Source of the DNA: Mesostigma viride
Taxonomy: Eukaryota; Streptophyta; Mesostigmatophyceae; Mesostigmatales; Mesostigmataceae
Direction: 5' to 3'
DNA length: 64,000 bases
NCBI GenBank assembly: GCA_009746045.1
Contig: RPFO01000175.1
Coordinates: 2,727,634 to 2,791,633 of the forward strand
Shown in pieces: positions 56,362 to 64,000 of the stretch. Below the pieces are notes generated by a model, which was not told where the DNA came from, searched no databases, and saw only the letters and a list, made by a program, of their open reading frames with translations. Both the position numbers and the translations under genes were made by a program. The stretch's first letter is position 1. Each line of letters begins with the position of its first letter.

Positions 56362-56978
56362 AGTTGTGAGGGTAAGAATGCCACGAATTCCGCCATGGTT
56401 CTTGCAGGAAGTTGCCTTTATTAATAATCAGGAAACACAGACGTAAGTCCCGTCACTTCCAAGACTGCACGCAGCACAGACGACAGGGTCGCAGTGCCAA
56501 GAGAACGTGCACGCAAGAACTAGCGTCCCGGTGTGACCAAGTCACTCATATAGCTTACTAGGGACGCGTCCAAGTATTCAGCTGCACTGTCACAGCTGAA
56601 CTGTCAATCAATTGATTACACAGACTCTGGCACGCCTTTGGCGCGCAGATCTATCAATTGTCCATACGGCTAGTCCTGTGGACCTATCCGTACACTAGTC
56701 AGCATCAATTGTCTCATAGGTCCTGGCGCGCTACAGTGCGCCTACCTATCAATTGACCATCAAGTCCTGTACAAGTCCTGTCAACGTCCTGCGGACTATC
56801 AAAGTGACACTTGTACATCCTGTGTCCGTACGCGCCCACAGTGGCGCGCCGGGTACTGTCGGCACAGCCTAGGAAACGTCATAACTTTTACGTTCCTTAA
56901 CCAAATGAGGCGTTCAAGGTGCCGTTGGAAAGAGCGTAACAATCTCTATCCATCTAACGTAAATCCTTTACGTTAACT
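56362..56978 (-). repeat. Copia3 3' LTR (617 bp)
   Basis: On the minus strand it starts AGTTAACGTAAAGG after polypurine AAAGAAAAGAAGGGATTGG and ends CCCTCACAACT. Confidence 0.9.
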
Positions 56979-57927
56979 CCAATCCCTTCTTTTCTTTAGG
57001 GGTCACATCCCCTGCCAGGGACCCTTGAAGTAGCTTGAAATGTCCTTCACTCCAGCTTGAAGCTTGAACAGATGTCTTTAATGGCCAATGCCATTCCCCC
57101 AGCCCTTTCTTTTAAGGAACTGGAAAAGAAACAGATCTGCCACAGGGAAAACCATTTCATGAGAAATGGAGAAAACCTATGGAAGTGGCATTACAGAGTA
57201 CCACCAGATATTAGAAGCACACAAAATTAAATACATACAGGTTAATTCTATGAGGTCTTCTCCAGGAATTAATCCCATCACCTCGGTAGAGCCTCCAGTA
57301 CAATGACCTTCTGGCGGTGAGTTACATTAATCCCAGATACTAATCCCATAAAACCCAGTACATATTCAATATAAGTACAATAAATCCATGACAATTAAAA
57401 TACCACTTGACAAAGTAAGGCGTATTACAATAGTTTGCCTGTCATTCTCTCAACAGGGGTCTATTGGCGCCCGTCTTACGGCGCCCGTCTACTTGCCAGA
57501 TGGTAAACTGCCACAGCAAACAAATGACAAAATGAAACACATAGGCAACAATTAAATCCTGCCCTGGGGAACTAGGGAAGTCTGAACAGGCAAACACCTG
57601 AACAGGCCAGCTTGTAGAAACATAATACCAGGGAATCGAACCCCGCCCTATAAACCCCAGAATAAAGGTTCCCAGACCATTGTGAGAAGTATGTACAAAT
57701 ATACATTTCTTTTAAAATAGAATACATGGTCTGTAATGGACCTGTCAACCTTGTGTAGTCAACAGCATGAACCCCAGCCAAAACCTGGCTGTATCCTGAT
57801 TAAAATCAGAGTGAGTGTACCATGGTCCATGAGCCTTAGTACAGACTAAAATACAGGTATTATGCCAGTCACAATGCTGACACTACCACACAATCTGCTC
57901 TCCAATGCCCTATAACCATGCACCAGC
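56979..57927 (-). other. Copia3 3' untranslated region with T-arm-like motif
   Basis: About 950 bases between the pol stop and the LTR. It contains, on the minus strand at 57647-57628, the same 20-base GGCGGGGTTCGATTCCCTGG as copia1. No ORF. Confidence 0.6.
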
Positions 57928-60900
57928 TTAGACAGCTTGCTGAGATGGGTCCATCAGAGACTGAAGAACCTTGTATTGCACTGCTGCCTTCTGCACTAGC
58001 TTGGTCAAAGCATCAGCAGGATTGTCAACCCCAGGGATATGCTCAATATTGGCCAAGGAGGACAACTCCTTAAGAAGGAGATAATCCAAGTCCCTACTTC
58101 TGGCCATCTGCCTGTGCACAAACTGCACCATCCCCATGGAGTCTGTTTTTAGAAGAGTGGTAACCTGAAGTGGCCAAGGAGTGTTAGAAGTCATCTGATG
58201 AAGCAACTCCTTCAGATAAAGGCTTGTGTGAATGCCTTCACAAATAGCCCTGCATTCTGCCACATCACTGCTGACAGCCACCCGTTTGTGCAGGCGACTA
58301 AACCAGCTCACCAAACTCCCCAGGCCTTCCTGTCTGAGCACAAAGAGCCCTGCAGCCCTGCCCCTGACCTTGGAGACCTGCCTGCTGTCCATTGAGCTAT
58401 CCACATACAGCTCCATGCAAATGGGTTGTGATAAATCCACTGCAGACAACAGAATGCCAGATGAAGCCCTGACCTGATCAGCCACCTTGGCAGACCCTAG
58501 CTCCACCAGCATGTCATCAGGCAACCTGGCTATGACCATAAGGTCTGGCCTGGAAATGCCTGCCACCCAAGCAACCATGCCCCTCACCATGGGACACAGT
58601 GCCTGTGTGATGGTTGGAGGAAGCTTGCTAATGAGGGTCTCTTGATAGTCATTGCCCCCCACCAGCAGCATACGCCACTCCCCTCCCTTCTTCACCAGTG
58701 TGGCCTCCATGCCCACAAACAGCAGAGGCTCATTCTCCACCTGCCATTGCTCCCTACCCAGAGGAAACTTGGACTTAATGATGGAGATCAGCTCCTTAAG
58801 CCACGACGTGGGAGCTATCAGATGTAGGTCATCCCCGTGCAGCGAAGCATACACTGGCAGGCCTTCCCATTGCCCCAGAAACAGACAGGGGTCTACAGGA
58901 GAGACCTTCAAGTTGCAATGCTCCTTCAGGAAACGGTTGAGAGTCTCCCTCCAGATTATTGGACTTGACCTCAGGCCCTCCAGGCCCTTGAGGATTTTAA
59001 GGAACTCCGTGTGGATGTCCCTTTTCCATACAGCAGGCACCCTAACATAGAAAGGCGTCTTGCCCTCCCACTTTTCCTGTGCCACATCTGCATCACCCTC
59101 CAGAAATGCCCTCTTGAAGTCTATCACCACTGAGCCATAGTCCAAGCCCTTGTTGAGAAGGCCTAGAAAGACACACAGCAGCAGCCTCCAAGTATCATGC
59201 AGCATGCCAGGGGTATACAACTCCTCAGCAGTGCACTCACCAGTACCCTTGAACTCATTCAGCACTGGCCTGACATGTGGTACCTTGACCCCGTCCACCT
59301 CCTTCATCTTGATGACAAACTTGAGCTTGAGTAGACGTCGTGCAGGAGGCAGGTCATTGACAGGTTCCACGCATTTCTTGGAGATCCAGTCCTCCCCAGA
59401 TTTAATCAGACCCAGTGTGACCTGGGGACACATAATGGGAGAGGACATGAGCTTCACCAGGCCTTGGTAGTTGATAGGGCTGTGTCCAGCAAGTGAGTGA
59501 GGACCAATGCCCAAACTGCTTGGATGACTAGCAGCTGGCAGTATGAGGTCATCAACCAAGGGCTCCTGCCCCTGGCACACTTGCACACGCTTAACCGTCC
59601 TGGTTACTGCACGTGATAGGTGAGTGGTCCTGAAATTAATCAGTGGGACCTGACCAGCCCCTTCCTTAGTCAGGAGAGAGGACGTGATCACTACCCCATC
59701 CTGGCATAGGAAATTCTGCCCCAGAAGAGCAGGTCCTTGATAGCCCTCCAAGACACAAAAAGCAGTGTCCTGTCCAAGGATAGGAATGAATACCTCACCC
59801 AGTACCTTCACGTGTACCCCGCCACTGAAGTCAGACACAAACTGATAGCTGGGTTCAGACATGCTGTACCCTGCTGCAGCCCTGGTCCCAATAATGGAGA
59901 CCTGAGAATTAGTGTCTACCTCTAAGGCAGTGTCCAGCCCCAGATTGCCATGCCACCTGAGCTTGGCTACCTTGGGCTGCTTCTTGGCCCTTTGTAGAGC
60001 CCCAATCAATCCAGCCAAACTTGTCCCCCTGGGCTTGGTTAGTGCCTTGGGCTTGACAGTTGACTCCCCAGCTGTTGACCTTGCAGCCTGTTCAACAAGT
60101 ACCTCTGCAACCTGGCCAGGGCTGACAGATTCCCCTGCAACAGATGTGGTCGTTGCGTCAGTGATGTCACCTGGGACCTGAAAATCCTGCAGATCCTGTG
60201 AGCCTTGTGCCTGACTGCCCTCATTCATCAGGTTAGGCTTGACATATGACCAACTCAGCCGGTGTACATGCTTTGGTTCGTCCTCCATGCTGACCAAGCA
60301 TGCGTGGCTAGCTTCATCAACCTGGGTAACCACCCCAGGACTCCAGCTACCACGTTTGCCATAAAGGCTAGGTTCCTTCCAAGCTAGGACCTTCTGACCC
60401 ACTTGTGGCTCCAGCATCTTCCAACCCCGGTCCTTCTCCCTCAGCTTGGCAAAGGTGACATGTGCAGCATGTTTCCAGCCCTCCAGCACATGTGGTGGGC
60501 ACAGGCCATGATATAGACCCATTGGGCTGACAGCAACTCCATCATAGTAGAAGTTAACCCTGCTGTTCAGCTGCTGCTCCACGTTCCTCAGCCATGCACT
60601 CCTGACAAGTGCAGGTGCAGACAAGGGTACCCAGTCTTCAGAGATGATCAATTTCTTGACCTCCTGGATTGCCCTCTCGATAGCACCCTGCTGCCCATGA
60701 GCCTCCCTAGGTGTAACCAGCAACTCAGGAAGGGTAGGATCACCCTTGAGATGCTGAAACTGCATGTCCACCTGGATCCTTGTGGTAGGAAACTTGGCTC
60801 TTACATTCTGCAGGGCAGCCAGCAAGTACCTGTTCTTCATAGAAGGTAAATGCTCCAGCACCTTGTATTTCGTGTACCTGTCCACGCACACCAACAGTTG

Positions 60901-61413
60901 CATGCCCCTGATGTGTTGGATATCACACTGCAGATCACCAATGCTCTGAGGTAGAGCTTTGGCATGTGATTTCCTGGGCTTGTTGGAGGACAACTGGCAC
61001 TTACACCGTGAGGCAGCTTGCTGACACGCCTTAAGAAGGGGTGCCCTGCCCATACGGAAGGCAAAGTTGTTTGACAGAGAAGTGGCATGCCCAAACATGT
61101 TGTGGATTCGGGCACCCAACTCCTGGTACACAGAGGAAGCAGTCCCTGGCACAGTCAGGACTGTGCTGTCAGGTTGTCCAGCATCACCATGCTGACTTCC
61201 ATCCTGTTCTGACTCAGAGCCTGAGTCACCCTGCTCATGCCCAACACCTGGACCGCCAGCAGGGACCACATGCATACCACCAGAGGCCTTCACACCCCTC
61301 TGTGGTTGTACATTGGTTTCTCTCAAAATGAGAGGTCCACCCTCGTGCCCAGCACGAGGATGCATAGGGTCAGACATTCTTACAGCTGCATCAGCTGTCA
61401 AGGACGTCTTCAT
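57928..61413 (-). CDS. pol: Copia3 Pol: integrase - protease-like - RT - RNase H (intact)
   Basis: A 1,161-codon ORF from ATG at 61413. Integrase zinc domain ARIHNMFGHA ... CQQAASRCKCQL; core DIQHIRGMQLLVCVDRYTKY, QVDMQFQHL, QQGAIERAIQEVKKL; C-terminal GQKVLAWKEPSLYGKRGSWS. Then a retropepsin-like domain at about residues 495-600 (ALEVDTNSQVSIIG ... GPALLGQNFL). The RT has VIDFKRAFLEGDADVAQEKW and catalytic SLHGDDLHLIAPT (about residue 858). RNase H is VDSSMDSRQVSKVRG, SSDVAECRAICEG and HIPGVDNPADALTKL. It aligns along its whole length with copia1 Pol. Confidence 0.88.
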   Translation of the reverse strand: MKTSLTADAAVRMSDPMHPRAGHEGGPLILRETNVQPQRGVKASGGMHVVPAGGPGVGHEQGDSGSESEQDGSQHGDAGQPDSTVLTVPGTASSVYQELGARIHNMFGHATSLSNNFAFRMGRAPLLKACQQAASRCKCQLSSNKPRKSHAKALPQSIGDLQCDIQHIRGMQLLVCVDRYTKYKVLEHLPSMKNRYLLAALQNVRAKFPTTRIQVDMQFQHLKGDPTLPELLVTPREAHGQQGAIERAIQEVKKLIISEDWVPLSAPALVRSAWLRNVEQQLNSRVNFYYDGVAVSPMGLYHGLCPPHVLEGWKHAAHVTFAKLREKDRGWKMLEPQVGQKVLAWKEPSLYGKRGSWSPGVVTQVDEASHACLVSMEDEPKHVHRLSWSYVKPNLMNEGSQAQGSQDLQDFQVPGDITDATTTSVAGESVSPGQVAEVLVEQAARSTAGESTVKPKALTKPRGTSLAGLIGALQRAKKQPKVAKLRWHGNLGLDTALEVDTNSQVSIIGTRAAAGYSMSEPSYQFVSDFSGGVHVKVLGEVFIPILGQDTAFCVLEGYQGPALLGQNFLCQDGVVITSSLLTKEGAGQVPLINFRTTHLSRAVTRTVKRVQVCQGQEPLVDDLILPAASHPSSLGIGPHSLAGHSPINYQGLVKLMSSPIMCPQVTLGLIKSGEDWISKKCVEPVNDLPPARRLLKLKFVIKMKEVDGVKVPHVRPVLNEFKGTGECTAEELYTPGMLHDTWRLLLCVFLGLLNKGLDYGSVVIDFKRAFLEGDADVAQEKWEGKTPFYVRVPAVWKRDIHTEFLKILKGLEGLRSSPIIWRETLNRFLKEHCNLKVSPVDPCLFLGQWEGLPVYASLHGDDLHLIAPTSWLKELISIIKSKFPLGREQWQVENEPLLFVGMEATLVKKGGEWRMLLVGGNDYQETLISKLPPTITQALCPMVRGMVAWVAGISRPDLMVIARLPDDMLVELGSAKVADQVRASSGILLSAVDLSQPICMELYVDSSMDSRQVSKVRGRAAGLFVLRQEGLGSLVSWFSRLHKRVAVSSDVAECRAICEGIHTSLYLKELLHQMTSNTPWPLQVTTLLKTDSMGMVQFVHRQMARSRDLDYLLLKELSSLANIEHIPGVDNPADALTKLVQKAAVQYKVLQSLMDPSQQAV

Positions 61414-61554
61414 AGGAACCTGTACCTCTCCAGGTGACCTGGGGCCACACTGAACCTGGAGATCACCCTCTTGTTGCCCAGATATAAAATCTGCATTGGA
61501 GCACCTGGCCTCCCCCTTGGGTGAATTAAGGTGTGTAGGGGTTGCCTCAGACAG

Positions 61555-62670
61555 TCACTGCTCCTTGTTGTCTTCTTGCTGACTGCCCTTTGAAGGCTGG
61601 CCTGCCTGGGACTTGTTGTTGTTCTTCTTGTTGTTGTTGTTATTCTTGTTGCTGCCCTGGCCCTGGGACTTCTTGAAGCTGGGACACTCCTTCTTGATGT
61701 GCCCCCACCCCTTGCACAGGTAGCATTGTATCTTGGACTTGCCCTGGCCACTGCCCCCATTGTCAGACGCGTTGCCCTGCTTGGGCTGACCACCCACCCG
61801 CCTGAACACCGACTTGGAGTGTGACCTCCTGTCAGAATCAGGTGAATGATCTCCCTTGCGCTTGTGATGGTTGCCCCTACGCCCTCCTTGGCTTCGGTCA
61901 GCCTCAGACGTCTTGGAGCCACCCTGGGTACGCCCGCCTGCCTGGGTAGCCTTCACTGCTGGCACTCCACCCTCAAACAGCTCCTCTGCCTCGAGAGCTT
62001 GTTTAATGATGACCTTGTAGGCCTTCAGGGTAGAGTGTGGGGCACACATGACTTTTAAGGAGCCACGTGTCGCCTTATCCAGCCCAGAAACCTTGAGCCA
62101 GTTGGTTAGGGCTATGTTATCAGCGACATTAAAGCCGTGAGCCCTGCCCTCCTCAACCATCTTACAATAGTTGAGAAAGTTCTGGATCAGGTCCCCCTTG
62201 ACCTCCCACCCTTGGTACTTGTCCTGCCAATGGATGCCGACCTTCTTTCGTTGGTCCTCCAGCAGCTCCTTCAGCTCAGCCACGTACAGTGCCCAGGCCT
62301 TATTGGCCTTTTTGCACTCCCTGGTTAGGTCCTTAATCTGGTCAGTACACTTGCCAAAAGTGCTACTGCCTATCCAGATTTGATAGTAATTTGTACCACC
62401 GTACAAGCTAGGGAACCCTTCCAATCCCTCCACAAACTCTTCAGCCTGCTTAGGCTTGGAGTCTGAGGTTACAGGCTGCAACTGATTGACAATTAAAAGA
62501 CCCTGTGTGGTAAGATCAAAGCCATGAATAGCTTGTGCATTATTATTATTGTGAGGAAGGTTGGTAATCTCTCCGGTAAGCCCCACGTCATCTACGTGAG
62601 CGGTTCCACTACCAGCACCCCCATTATTATTCCCACTGGCTGGACCCTTGCTACGGCGTCCCTCAGCCAT
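61555..62670 (-). CDS. gag: Copia3 Gag (intact)
   Basis: A 371-codon ORF from ATG at 62670 (MAEGRRSKGPASGNNNGGAG). The helical capsid region, about residues 70-230, includes KAWALYVAELKELLEDQRKK, LIQNFLNYCKMVEEGRAHGF and NIALTNWLKVSGLDKATRGS. A basic linker leads to the CCHC knuckle CYLCKGWGHIKKECPSF (about residue 310) and an Asn/Lys/Gln-rich end. The stop lies 141 bases before the Pol ATG, in a different frame, so Pol needs its own initiation or frameshifting. Confidence 0.85.
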   Translation of the reverse strand: MAEGRRSKGPASGNNNGGAGSGTAHVDDVGLTGEITNLPHNNNNAQAIHGFDLTTQGLLIVNQLQPVTSDSKPKQAEEFVEGLEGFPSLYGGTNYYQIWIGSSTFGKCTDQIKDLTRECKKANKAWALYVAELKELLEDQRKKVGIHWQDKYQGWEVKGDLIQNFLNYCKMVEEGRAHGFNVADNIALTNWLKVSGLDKATRGSLKVMCAPHSTLKAYKVIIKQALEAEELFEGGVPAVKATQAGGRTQGGSKTSEADRSQGGRRGNHHKRKGDHSPDSDRRSHSKSVFRRVGGQPKQGNASDNGGSGQGKSKIQCYLCKGWGHIKKECPSFKKSQGQGSNKNNNNNKKNNNKSQAGQPSKGSQQEDNKEQ

Positions 62671-62839
62671 CCTGCACTACCAGCTATTCAAAGAACACCT
62701 TAACAAAGCAGCAGAAAATATGTACAAAATTTTTGTGTCGCCACTGCCGCCTGCGCCGGTGTCGCTGCCGCCCCGCGAATTGCCGCTGAAAATTCGACAA
62801 AAAAATGTCGACGAGTACTGCAGAAGAAAATTAGGCCGA

Positions 62840-63550
62840 CTAGTAGTCAAGGCCCCTGAAGTCGCAGTACGTGTATACGAACTCACGATCCTCCATATCC
62901 AGCTCCGGACCTGCACCGGTATGAATTAAAACCGGCGTGCTCCCCGCCGCGTAAGTTGCGACGCGCCGACGCGCGACGAGGCGCAGAGGATGTGTAAAGA
63001 TCGTCAATAATTCCCACCCCGCGGGAATCCACTCTCGCACAGAGGCGAGAAATGCCACCAGGTTAATTAAAACCTGGCGCTCGCGACTGCGTACGCCGCG
63101 AGTGAGCAGCGATAACAGCGCGAGATCCTGAAACAAATTTGTTGACACCGCCGGCGCGCCCCCCGTGCGTAGCGATGCCCAGTTTTGCAGGTTTCTCTGG
63201 TAACCGGTGAGTGAAGAGAGGACGTTGTCCAACTCCTCAATGGCAGTCGTGACTTCGGTCACCGACCGCAAACCTCCCCGCACCTGGACCGTAAATGTCG
63301 ATAAAATGTTTCGAATCTGGTCCAACAGGTTGCGGATTGCCGGCACCAGTGCTGGCAAATCGGGGTCCTCGGGGTTATCCCCGAGCAATGCGTGAGCTGC
63401 ACGCTGCTGACGATGAAGCTCGTCGAGCGAGACCGTTACTTCGTCGAGCAATTGCTGCCACGACGGCACCGTCGGTCTTGACGAAGAACCAGCCGGCGGA
63501 GCGGCTATTTCCTCATCGTCCGGAATCCGAAATTCTTCCGAATTTGGCAT
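62840..63550 (-). CDS. Copia3 extra ORF upstream of gag (ORF0, intact)
   Basis: A 236-codon ORF from ATG at 63550 (MPNSEEFRIPDDEEIAAPPA), 25 bases inside the 5' LTR. It is predicted to be mostly helical: LLDEVTVSLDELHRQQRAAH, AIRNLLDQIRNILSTFTVQV, VTEVTTAIEELDNVLSSLTG. The C-terminal half is more hydrophobic (LINLVAFLASVREWIPAGWE). No zinc finger, enzyme motif or signal peptide. It ends at TAG 62840, 170 bases before the Gag ATG. Function unknown; conserved position in copia1 suggests it belongs to the element. Confidence 0.6.
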   Translation of the reverse strand: MPNSEEFRIPDDEEIAAPPAGSSSRPTVPSWQQLLDEVTVSLDELHRQQRAAHALLGDNPEDPDLPALVPAIRNLLDQIRNILSTFTVQVRGGLRSVTEVTTAIEELDNVLSSLTGYQRNLQNWASLRTGGAPAVSTNLFQDLALLSLLTRGVRSRERQVLINLVAFLASVREWIPAGWELLTIFTHPLRLVARRRVATYAAGSTPVLIHTGAGPELDMEDREFVYTYCDFRGLDY

Positions 63551-63574
63551 CTTTTTGACAGAGCGTGTAATACG

Positions 63575-64000
63575 AGTTGTGAGGGTAAGAATGCCACGAA
63601 TTCCGCCATGGTTCTTGCAGGAAGTTGCCTTTATTAATAATCAGGAAACACAGACGTAAGTCACGTCACTTCCAAGACTGCACGCAGCACAGACGACAGG
63701 GTCGCAGTGCCAAGAGAACGTGCACGCAAGAACTAGCGTCCCGGTGTGACCAAGTCACTCATATAGCTTACTAGGGACGCGTCCAAGTATTCAGCTGCAC
63801 TGTCACAGCTGAACTGTCAATCAATTGATTACACAGACTCTGGCACGCCTTTGGCGCGCAGATCTATCAATTGTCCATACGGCTAGTCCTGTGGACCTAT
63901 CCGTACACTAGTCAGCATCAATTGTCTCATAGGTCCTGGCGCGCTACAGTGCGCCTACCTATCAATTGACCATCAAGTCCTGTACAAGTCCTGTCAACGT
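63575..64000 (-). repeat. Copia3 5' LTR (partial)
   Basis: Begins (plus strand) AGTTGTGAGGGTAAG and matches 56362-56787 with one mismatch; the outer 190 or so bases lie beyond the window. Confidence 0.9.

Larger units (their letters stand above)
56362..64000 (-). mobile_element. Copia3: intact, young Ty1/copia-like element (5' LTR runs off the window)
   Basis: LTRs are 56362-56978 (3', complete) and 63575 to beyond 64000 (5', partial). Over the 426 shared bases only one substitution was seen (CCCGTCAC versus CACGTCAC). The termini are AGTT...AACT. ORF0, Gag and Pol are all uninterrupted. This is the best reference copy for the family and could be active. Confidence 0.9.

Overview
The window reads as nuclear DNA of a green alga, probably a chlamydomonad or volvocine chlorophyte. 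This is inferred from GC-rich host exons with GT/AG introns, TGTAA-type polyadenylation signals after the two host genes, abundant tetranucleotide microsatellites, and the mix of chromovirus, Ty1/copia-like, LINE and foldback elements. No species can be named from the sequence. Nothing looks prokaryotic: there are no operons, rRNA genes or CRISPR arrays.

Only two host genes are visible. The 3' end of a membrane acyltransferase-3-like gene occupies 1-819. A DUF4470-type gene has one exon (11945-12099 plus 39471-40096) split by a retrotransposon. Nearly everything else is transposon.

Layout: 820-9844 is a graveyard of fragments: a gypsy 3' end, hAT-like inverted ends, a 43-bp minisatellite, an isolated reverse-transcriptase C-terminal module, and several LINE pieces, including ORF1-only copies. 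9845-11944 holds giant CATC/CATA/CGTC microsatellites in host intergenic or intron DNA. 12100-39465 is one Ty3/gypsy chromovirus (TSD GGCGC) sitting in the DUF4470 exon. It carries a short accessory ORF with an RNase H1-type hybrid-binding domain, then gag, PR-RT-RH-IN-chromodomain, and a third reading frame downstream of pol. It has itself been hit by a 769-bp MITE (17877-18645), a Ty1/copia-like element 'copia1' (20007-32336, TSD CAAGG) and a gag-only LTR element (34524-37358, TSD GTCGG). Copia1's 5' LTR contains a 4.3-kb TIR element (20644-24949) with a 184-bp satellite, long microsatellites and an 881-bp compound palindrome. 41599-56361 is a decayed APE-type LINE on the minus strand, interrupted four codons into ORF1 by 'copia2' (46818-55331, TSD GAGTC). 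From 56362 to the window end is 'copia3', minus strand, with intact ORFs and nearly identical LTRs.

The most unusual theme is the copia1/2/3 family. All three place the retropepsin-like domain AFTER integrase (gag, then IN-PR-RT-RH), have HGDD where copia RTs normally have YVDD, use DT(N/Q)(A/S) instead of DTGA in the protease box, and have LTRs bounded by AGTT...AACT rather than TG...CA. Each also has extra coding sequence upstream of gag. The chromovirus with its stand-alone hybrid-binding ORF and extra 3' ORF is the second novelty.
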